Below, piece by piece: positions 1-4,771 of a stretch of DNA of 8,938 bases. Within the stretch, counting starts at the first letter, position 1, and each line of letters opens with the position of its first letter. The position numbers were made by a program, and so were the translations under genes. This DNA is from Clostridiaceae bacterium. GTDB taxonomy: Bacteria > Bacillota > Clostridia > Oscillospirales > Acutalibacteraceae. The notes beneath the pieces were generated by a model. That model did not search any database and was not told the DNA's origin. It saw only the letters and a program-made list of their open reading frames with translations. The DNA lies in NCBI GenBank assembly GCA_016295895.1, contig JAEDKI010000068.1:1-8938 (forward strand), given 5' to 3'.

Positions 1-741
1 ATCTATAGTATAATTAAACATATTCAATATTCTGCGTGTTTCTTTCTTGCCGTCTGCTTTACAATAAAGTTCATATGCTTTATTTACGGACCGCAATTCA
101 TTGGCAAAATCCAAAAACTCGTTTAGCGCCTCTATATTTTTCGGTTTTAAATCACCTAATAAAAACGGCTCGGTCGGCAAAGAGCTGATTATTTCAACAT
201 TTCTCTCATTCAAATCATTTATTATTTCATTATAAGTCTCCCCGATTTTCCAGCCCTCAACCTCATAATCCTTTGCAATTTCGGGGTCAAAAGCCTTAAA
301 ATATGCTTTATTTATTTCAATTTCGCCATCGGTAATAATTGCATGAAAAGAGCCTATATGGTCATAATGGCAATGAGTTCCGAGAATAAAATCAAGCTTG
401 ACTCTGCCGTTTTCATCCGTGCAAACCTTTTTTATATAATTAACAACTTCTTTTTCATAGCCTTTATACTCTGTTTTGCGGCGGGGGTTGCTGTTACCCT
501 CTCCCGAATCAATCAGAGCAAATTTTCCGTTGCTTTCAATCAGAATTGCATCGGAATTCGCAGTATTCAAAAAGTGAATTCTGTCGTCTCCGTATACATA
601 TGTAAAACTCTCGGGTTTTACATCGTATTTTCTGCAAAACGAATTACCGACGGCAACCGTTACGATATCAAGAACAAAAACCGAAATCATTAACGGAACG
701 ATAATCCATGTTGCGATTTTTTTTATCTTTTTCTTATCCAT
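1..741 (-). CDS. Membrane-anchored MBL-fold hydrolase, ComEC C-terminal-like (partial, 3' end missing)
   Basis: Predicted metal-dependent hydrolase of the metallo-beta-lactamase fold; the substrate is unknown. 247 residues are visible and the frame is open to the left edge, so the C-terminus is missing. An ATG at 741-739 is preceded by a GGAG about six bases upstream. Residues 1-9 are lysine-rich and about 10-32 form one hydrophobic segment, so the domain probably sits outside the cell on an N-terminal anchor. The first strand reads IHFLNTANSDAILIES (55-70), followed by ALIDSG (75-80) and the metal-binding motif HCHYDH (H123, H125, D127, H128). This order matches the ComEC/Rec2-type MBL domain, in which the first strand usually reads DVGQGDA. 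Stand-alone anchored versions are common in Firmicutes and mostly uncharacterised. The gene is divergent from the SulP-like transporter. The MBL fold is secure, but a role in DNA uptake is not implied because the ComEC membrane channel is absent. Confidence 0.85.
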   Translation of the reverse strand, partial: MDKKKIKKIATWIIVPLMISVFVLDIVTVAVGNSFCRKYDVKPESFTYVYGDDRIHFLNTANSDAILIESNGKFALIDSGEGNSNPRRKTEYKGYEKEVVNYIKKVCTDENGRVKLDFILGTHCHYDHIGSFHAIITDGEIEINKAYFKAFDPEIAKDYEVEGWKIGETYNEIINDLNERNVEIISSLPTEPFLLGDLKPKNIEALNEFLDFANELRSVNKAYELYCKADGKKETRRILNMFNYTID

Positions 742-769
742 TACACTCTCCGAAAAGCTTAATACATCT

Positions 770-778
770 ATTTTATCA
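770..778 (-). promoter_or_regulatory. Candidate extended -10 promoter of the MBL-fold gene
   Basis: Read on the minus strand, this is TGATAAAAT: a TAAAAT -10 hexamer (775-770) with the TG of an extended -10 element (778-777). It would start transcription near 763, leaving a leader of about 20 bases that ends in the GGAG of the MBL gene. No good -35 box lies 17 bases further upstream, which is acceptable for an extended -10 promoter. This was judged by eye only. Confidence 0.4.
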
Positions 779-838
779 CAAGAATTAAATTTTTACTATA
801 CTTTTTATTAAAAACTTTTCAAAAACTGCTTGTATAGT

Positions 839-866
839 TTTGGATTTTAATGTAAACTAATATAAA
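839..866 (+). promoter_or_regulatory. Candidate sigma-A promoter of the SulP-like gene
   Basis: TTTGGA (839-844) and TATAAA (861-866) are separated by 16 bases and could form -35 and -10 boxes, giving a short leader before the GGAG at 883-886. A competing pair is TTGTAT (830-835) with TAAACT (853-858) at 17-base spacing. Both are weak matches in AT-rich sequence, so the exact promoter is uncertain. Confidence 0.25.
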
Positions 867-882
867 CCATAAAATCTGAAAC

Positions 883-886
883 GGAG
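883..886 (+). promoter_or_regulatory. Ribosome binding site supporting a TTG start
   Basis: GGAG lies eight bases before the TTG at 895-897. No ATG or GTG with a comparable site exists near the start of the frame. The first membrane segment begins shortly after this point, so this site decides the non-ATG start of the SulP-like gene. Confidence 0.7.
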
Positions 887-894
887 TATAACCT

Positions 895-2061
895 TTGGAT
901 TCATTTAACAAAAACAATATAAATTCATATCTGAAAAATACGGTTTCAATTCTGACAACCGTATTTCCGCTTGCTTTGAGCATGGGCGTTTGCTCGGGAA
1001 TCGGCGCATTTTCGGGAATAATCTTCTCAATCATTGCCTCGATTTTTGCAAACGAGTCGAAAATGAAAATGCCGATTTTTACAGCATTTTTGATTGTAAG
1101 TTACACTTTCAACGCTTTCGGCCTGTCAACGCTTTCTGTATCGGTTATAATTTCGGGTTTACTGCTGATAATTTGCTCTTTATTTTATAAAAAGCTAAAA
1201 ACCGCTCTTTATTCTCCATTTACAAGCGCAGTTATGCTCTCAACAGCTCTGACGGTAACCGTTCTTTTCACAACGGATTATTTCGGCATCGGAGCCGAAG
1301 GCAACACAGTTACCGAAATGCTTTCTTCTTACCGTTCGCTTGGCTTTCACCCCAATTGGAGAGGCGTGCTCTACGGCACAATCGTTATGGTTATAATGAT
1401 AACCTTCCCCCGAAAATTCAAAAAGTTCTGTAAAACCGTTAACGCTTCGTTTATTGCACTTGCTCTGACCCTGATTTTAAATCTGTTTTTAAATCCACCG
1501 TATATGAAGACGGCAATTAACGAAATCGGCGCTTCTTCTTTATCAATCAGCAGCAGTAATATTGCTCCGAATTTGCTTGAGTTCGGCAAACCCGATATTC
1601 TCGCTGCGGTTCTGTCAGGCATCGCCATGGTTATCCCGTGCCTGTTTATTCTTATGAGCAATAATGCGAAAAAGAAAGACTATATTGCAGGCGGCGTCTC
1701 AAACTGCATATTCGGCTTCGCTTGCTCATTGCCTGTTCCCGAACTTAATAAAAAGGAAAAAATTTCAAGCGGAATTACTGCCGCCGCAATTATCGCATTA
1801 ATATTTGTTTTGGGAGCAAGCTTAATTGAAAGAATTCCCGTTCATTCCTGCGCTGTTGTGCTGATTGTTGGCGCATGGCAGAGCATTTCGGGACTTAAAC
1901 TTAAAAATACTTTTTCAAATGCGGTTTCAATCATTTGCTTTGTCCTGTGCTTAGCGGCATGCCTGATTCTCGGAATTGTTCACGGAATAATTATCTCGGC
2001 TTTGATTTTTGCGGTTTTCTGCGTTTTTGCAAGAAAGAAAGCTACGCTTATAGATTCTTGA
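895..2061 (+). CDS. SulP/SLC26-like inorganic anion transporter without STAS domain
   Basis: Predicted polytopic membrane protein of 388 residues that probably moves an inorganic anion such as sulfate or bicarbonate; the substrate cannot be read from the sequence. Hydrophobic segments alternate throughout, with only short polar loops. The order of motifs resembles SulP: a proline-containing first helix (FPLALSMG, 24-31), a glycine-rich re-entrant-like stretch (GIGAFSGIIFS, 35-45), a YSPFTSAV segment (106-113), a basic loop after NPLA-type helices (PRKFKK, 172-177), SNCIFGFACSLPV (269-281), then SLIERIP...VVLIVGAWQS (309-330) and a final GIVHGI helix. Classical SulP proteins are about 500-600 residues with a cytoplasmic STAS domain. 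Here the protein stops about eight residues after the last helix, so STAS is absent. The start is TTG with GGAG eight bases upstream. The 3' end overlaps the DUF47 gene by 14 bp tail to tail. A xanthine/uracil permease relative is the main alternative because the fold is shared. Confidence 0.68.
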   Translation: MDSFNKNNINSYLKNTVSILTTVFPLALSMGVCSGIGAFSGIIFSIIASIFANESKMKMPIFTAFLIVSYTFNAFGLSTLSVSVIISGLLLIICSLFYKKLKTALYSPFTSAVMLSTALTVTVLFTTDYFGIGAEGNTVTEMLSSYRSLGFHPNWRGVLYGTIVMVIMITFPRKFKKFCKTVNASFIALALTLILNLFLNPPYMKTAINEIGASSLSISSSNIAPNLLEFGKPDILAAVLSGIAMVIPCLFILMSNNAKKKDYIAGGVSNCIFGFACSLPVPELNKKEKISSGITAAAIIALIFVLGASLIERIPVHSCAVVLIVGAWQSISGLKLKNTFSNAVSIICFVLCLAACLILGIVHGIIISALIFAVFCVFARKKATLIDS

Positions 2062-2503
2062 AAAAAGCACGGTTTGCGCATTTCAGAAATTCTTTCAGAG
2101 CATTATTCAAATTCAGCGCATTATAATTATTTGACTTTCGGCGTAGTTCAATTTCACATTTATTATTAATTGCAATAAGCCTGCGGATTTCATCTCCGCA
2201 GGTTTTTTTCTTTCTTATCAATCCCTCAATTATTCCGTAAAGTCCGTTTAGCTGAGTATTCAATAGATTTCTGACCGAAAATTCTACCGATAATGAATTA
2301 TCGAAAGATGACGACGAAGCTTCAATATTCAATAATATAAATGATAATTCAGCGATATCTTCTCTGTCAATCGGCGGCAAAAAGTCATCTGTCAATCTGA
2401 TGCAAATGTCATTAAAAATCTTATTTGAATTTTCAGCATTGATTTTCAACGCCGATTTACATTGAGATTCAAAAGCTTTCAGATAAAAATTTATGTTCTT
2501 CAT
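2048..2503 (-). CDS. DUF47 / PhoU-like Pit accessory protein, short form
   Basis: Small, mostly helical cytoplasmic protein of 151 residues that is predicted to partner or regulate the adjacent Pit transporter. The diagnostic part is near residues 36-50, where RLTDDFLPPIDREDI matches the DUF47 signature in which the motif is usually TPFDREDI. This is followed by helices rich in L, I, E and N. DUF47 proteins are usually a little over 200 residues with a longer C-terminal helical hairpin; this one ends early at FFKNL. The start is ATG at 2503-2501 with a GGGTG-like site in the 11-base gap after the pit stop codon, so the two genes are surely co-transcribed. The 3' end overlaps the SulP-like gene by 14 bp, and no minus-strand terminator was seen beyond it. 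The family call rests mainly on the PIDREDI motif plus the pit neighbour. Confidence 0.8.
   Translation of the reverse strand: MKNINFYLKAFESQCKSALKINAENSNKIFNDICIRLTDDFLPPIDREDIAELSFILLNIEASSSSFDNSLSVEFSVRNLLNTQLNGLYGIIEGLIRKKKTCGDEIRRLIAINNKCEIELRRKSNNYNALNLNNALKEFLKCANRAFFKNL
2180..2209 (+). terminator. Rho-independent terminator of the SulP-like gene, inside the opposing DUF47 frame
   Basis: CCTGCGGA (2180-2187) pairs perfectly with TCCGCAGG (2195-2202) around a seven-base loop, followed at once by seven T (2203-2209) and further pyrimidines. It lies about 120 bases past the SulP stop codon. Nothing comparable sits between the two stop codons, so it is the likely plus-strand terminator. 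On the minus strand the same bases encode DUF47 residues about K98 to R108, the U-run being the KKK codons. Confidence 0.85.
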
Positions 2504-2514
2504 TTAATCACCCG

Positions 2515-3552
2515 CTAAAAAACTTTAAGATATATGCACGCTATTCCCCAACTCAATAAACAACATCCCGGGAAAGTGAATATCCATGCAGATATTATTT
2601 CTCCCGCAACACTCCAATCAACCGATTTCGGGCTTCTTGCAACTCCGACACCCATAACGGCAGAAGTTTTGGTGTGAGTAGTGCTGACAGGCAAACCGAA
2701 TAAGGTTGAGATAAACAGGCAAACCGCACCCGAAAGATCGGATGCAAAGCCCTGATCTTTTCTGAGCTTTATCATATCCATGCCGACAGATTTAATAATT
2801 CTTCCGCCGCCTGTTGCTGTTCCCAAAGCAATAATCAATGAGCAGAGAATGAGCGCCCAAAGAGGCGATTTTTCTGTTGAAACTTTTCCCGAAGCAGATA
2901 AAACAAGCATAAGCACAGCCGCAAATTTTTGAGAATCCTGTGCACCGTGCATAAATGCCATTAAAACCGCTGAGGCAATTTGAGAATGTTTAAAGAGCTG
3001 GTCGGCTTTTGATTTTTTTATGTTTTTAAATATATATATTATTAATTTTGAAAATAAAAACCCGAAAATAAAACCCATTGCCGTTGAAAGAATTAAACCG
3101 TAAAAAACCTTTGCGCATTCCGATAAATCAATTCCTTCGAATCCGCCGCTGACAGCAACGCTTGCACCTGTCAGACCTGCAATCAGAGCATGGCTTTCGC
3201 TCGTCGGAATGCCGAACGCCCATGCGGCTGTTGCCCAGATAACAACTGCACTCATAGCCGCACAAAGAGACACAAGAGCAAGTTTTCCGTCAGAGCCGAA
3301 ATCAGCAATATTAATTACTGTTTTAATAACCTTACTGCTGAAAACCCCCATAACCAACGAGCCGCAAAAGTCAGAAACCGAAGCAAGCAAAACCGCCTGA
3401 CGGATTCCGACAGTTCCCGTAACAACGCAGGAAGCGATTGCATTCGGCGCATCAGTCCAACCGTTTACAAATGCAACCGATAAAGTCATAACCACAGTCA
3501 GAAAAACCGAAAAATCCGATATTGTGAATTTTGCAAACTCCCAAAAGCTCAT
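2515..3552 (-). CDS. pit: Pit-family inorganic phosphate permease
   Basis: Low-affinity cation-coupled inorganic phosphate symporter of the Pit/PiT (SLC20) family in the cytoplasmic membrane, 345 residues with about ten hydrophobic segments. The two family signatures are present as an internal repeat: NGWTDAPNAIA (30-40) and HGAQDSQKFAAV (202-213). Each half also carries a GxPxSxxH element (GIPTSESH, 114-121; GLPVSTTH, 286-293). The hydrophilic loop at about 177-190 separates the halves. The ATG at 3552-3550 is preceded by GGAG at 3562-3559 with six-base spacing. An in-frame TTG twelve bases earlier overlaps that site, so it is not the start. The DUF47 gene follows after 11 bases, the usual partner arrangement. 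Some Pit relatives carry sulfate (CysP-type), which the motifs here cannot exclude. A terminator lies directly upstream, leaving little room for a private promoter. Confidence 0.93.
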   Translation of the reverse strand: MSFWEFAKFTISDFSVFLTVVMTLSVAFVNGWTDAPNAIASCVVTGTVGIRQAVLLASVSDFCGSLVMGVFSSKVIKTVINIADFGSDGKLALVSLCAAMSAVVIWATAAWAFGIPTSESHALIAGLTGASVAVSGGFEGIDLSECAKVFYGLILSTAMGFIFGFLFSKLIIYIFKNIKKSKADQLFKHSQIASAVLMAFMHGAQDSQKFAAVLMLVLSASGKVSTEKSPLWALILCSLIIALGTATGGGRIIKSVGMDMIKLRKDQGFASDLSGAVCLFISTLFGLPVSTTHTKTSAVMGVGVARSPKSVDWSVAGEIISAWIFTFPGCCLLSWGIACIYLKVF

Positions 3553-3558
3553 AAAAAT

Positions 3559-3562
3559 CTCC
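3559..3562 (-). promoter_or_regulatory. Ribosome binding site fixing the pit start
   Basis: The minus strand reads GGAG here, six bases before the ATG at 3552-3550. It rules out the upstream TTG at 3564-3562, whose codons would contain the site itself. It begins only four bases after the U-run of the preceding terminator. Confidence 0.75.
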
Positions 3563-3566
3563 AAAT

Positions 3567-3601
3567 AAAAAAATAAAACGCTCTCAAAATGAAAGCGTTT
3601 T
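3567..3601 (-). terminator. Rho-independent terminator ending the fumarase-beta operon
   Basis: On the minus strand AAAACGCT (3601-3594) pairs with AGCGTTTT (3582-3575), with two further inner pairs across a mismatch. It is followed by A and then seven U (3573-3567). It lies eight bases past the fumarase beta stop codon. On the plus strand no T-run follows the stem, so it acts in one direction. Its U-run ends four bases before the pit ribosome binding site. Confidence 0.8.
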
Positions 3602-3608
3602 AAAAATC

Positions 3609-4136
3609 CTATCTAAATAAGCTTCCGCCCGATGAATCAATGCCGACAACGACGGGGAAATCTTCAAGAACGAGCCTTTTTACGCTCTCGCATCCCAAAT
3701 CCTTGAAAGCAATTTCTTCACAGCCGATTATATGCTTTGCGTAAAGAGCGCCCGCTCCGCCGATTGCGCAGAAATAAACCGCTTTATTTCTGACTATAGC
3801 TTCACAAACTGCCTCATTGCGCTGACCTTTACCGATCATTGCAGCTAAGCCAAGGTCAAGAAGTCTCGGCGAATAAACATCCATTCTGCCCGAAGTGGTC
3901 GGGCCGCAGCTGCCGATAACCATTCCGTCAGGGGTCGGAGTCGGCCCTGCAAAATAAATGCAGGCTCCGTCAAGCTCAAAAGGAAGCTTTTCTCCTTTGT
4001 CGAGTAGTTCAAATATCCTCTTATGAGCCGCATCTCTCGAGGTATAAACCGTTCCGCTGAGAATAACTCTGTCACCAGCTTTCAAAACGGAGGCATAATT
4101 CTTAATTTCACTAATATTTATGTTATATTCAGCCAT
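3609..4136 (-). CDS. fumB: Class I fumarate hydratase beta subunit
   Basis: Beta subunit (C-terminal domain) of an oxygen-sensitive [4Fe-4S] fumarase, which interconverts fumarate and L-malate. The family also includes L(+)-tartrate dehydratase beta (TtdB), which cannot be excluded from sequence alone. At 175 residues the length is usual for a separate beta subunit. Recognisable stretches are SGTVYTSRDAAHKRI (27-41), YFAGPTP (61-67), GSCGPTTSGRMD (75-86), GKG (102-104) and AIGGAGALYA (124-133). The iron-sulfur cluster is bound by the alpha subunit, which is not encoded beside it. The ATG at 4136-4134 follows the stop codon of the coiled-coil gene by one base, with a GGTGA site eight bases upstream. 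A GTG at 4148 in frame is part of that site and was not used. It is the last gene before the terminator. The name fumB here means the beta chain, not the E. coli isozyme FumB. Confidence 0.88.
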   Translation of the reverse strand: MAEYNINISEIKNYASVLKAGDRVILSGTVYTSRDAAHKRIFELLDKGEKLPFELDGACIYFAGPTPTPDGMVIGSCGPTTSGRMDVYSPRLLDLGLAAMIGKGQRNEAVCEAIVRNKAVYFCAIGGAGALYAKHIIGCEEIAFKDLGCESVKRLVLEDFPVVVGIDSSGGSLFR

Positions 4137-4137
4137 G

Positions 4138-4731
4138 TTATACTTCACCGCCGATTGAATTTATTCCGTCTGAAAGCTCTTTTATTATTGCCGAAATCTC
4201 AGAAGCACTTTCATTTAATGCGGAAGCGGCACTGTTGAATTCGGCGCAGATATCCGAAAGCTTTCTGCTTATGGCTGAAACATCTGACTGAACGCTGCTG
4301 AGCTGAGCTTTTGCCTTGCAATAGAGCGAATCAATCCTGTCTCTGACCGATTGAGATGAGCTTTCGGATTCTGATCCCGAAAAATCAGCATTCTGAAAAC
4401 TGCTTTCAATCTCAGAGAATTTTTCTTCAATTGCGGCTATTTTTTCTTCGCAAAGCTGAAGCTTGGTTCTGTATTCATCAATGCTGACCTGAGATTCTTC
4501 AATTTTTAAAGCATATGCGGCATTAGCTTCAATAAGACCTGCATTTTCTGATTTTAATGACTCATTTTCGTTTTTCAGGCTTGAAATCTCTCCGTCTGCT
4601 TCAGATTTGTCGTTATTGAGTTCCCTTTTCAAGCCGACAATCTCAGTTTGAAGCTGCTCAATATAATTGAGCACTCCTTCCTTTTTAAATCCGCCGATAA
4701 CCGATTTTTTTAATATCTGATCTGAACCCAT
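4138..4731 (-). CDS. DivIVA-like coiled-coil protein
   Basis: 197-residue soluble coiled-coil protein of unknown exact role. The N-terminal stretch from about residue 8 to 30, KKSVIGGFKKEGVLNYIEQL, resembles the short DivIVA/GpsB-type N-terminus (F..GY...EV..FL), which in that family binds curved or septal membrane. A long acidic and leucine-containing coiled coil spans about 22-112, with heptad-like LKNENESLKSEN. A serine/glutamate-rich linker follows at about 115-128 and a second helical segment at about 130-190. The start is ATG at 4731-4729. The best ribosome binding site, GAAAGGG (4750-4744), is twelve bases away, rather far, and no better start exists in frame. It ends one base before fumarase beta. 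Clostridial genomes hold many such small proteins; a role in cell division or polar organisation is inference from the N-terminal motif. Confidence 0.65.
   Translation of the reverse strand: MGSDQILKKSVIGGFKKEGVLNYIEQLQTEIVGLKRELNNDKSEADGEISSLKNENESLKSENAGLIEANAAYALKIEESQVSIDEYRTKLQLCEEKIAAIEEKFSEIESSFQNADFSGSESESSSQSVRDRIDSLYCKAKAQLSSVQSDVSAISRKLSDICAEFNSAASALNESASEISAIIKELSDGINSIGGEV
4145..4149 (-). promoter_or_regulatory. Ribosome binding site of fumarase beta inside the upstream gene
   Basis: GGTGA on the minus strand lies within the last codons (G-E-V) of the coiled-coil gene, eight bases before the fumarase beta ATG. It decides the 175-residue start over the GTG at 4148 and implies translational coupling between the two genes. 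Confidence 0.6.
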
Positions 4732-4749
4732 TTGTATTAAACACCCTTT

Positions 4750-4769
4750 CGTCGGCTTTTATGCCGATG
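4750..4769 (-). other. Intercistronic hairpin before the DivIVA-like gene
   Basis: CGTCGGC (4750-4756) pairs with GCCGATG (4763-4769), seven pairs including one G-T, around a six-base loop. It fills most of the 40-base gap after the anchored-protein gene and abuts the GAAAGGG ribosome binding site on the minus strand. No U-run follows, so it is not a terminator. It could influence translation or RNA processing. Confidence 0.45.
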
Positions 4770-4771
4770 CT

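Larger units (their letters stand above)
742..894. other. Divergent intergenic spacer
   Basis: A very AT-rich gap of 153 bp separates the divergent MBL and SulP-like genes, and both promoters should lie here. Besides the candidate promoters it holds one weak hairpin (AAAACT at 822-827 pairing with AGTTTT at 836-841). No small reading frame with a ribosome binding site, RNA gene or longer repeat was seen. Confidence 0.6.

Noticed and set aside
343..693. Plus-strand frame of 116 codons
   Set aside because: It lies opposite the MBL-fold gene, which has clear catalytic motifs, and its own translation resembles no protein family.
822..841. AAAACT/AGTTTT inverted repeat as an operator
   Set aside because: Six AT-rich pairs with an eight-base loop are expected by chance in sequence this AT-rich.
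819..1034. Minus-strand frame of 71 codons across the start of the SulP-like gene
   Set aside because: No ribosome binding site and no recognisable protein; it overlaps the better supported gene and its promoter region.
3190..3483. Plus-strand frames opposite pit
   Set aside because: They are antisense to the conserved Pit signatures, have no ribosome binding site and show no family resemblance.
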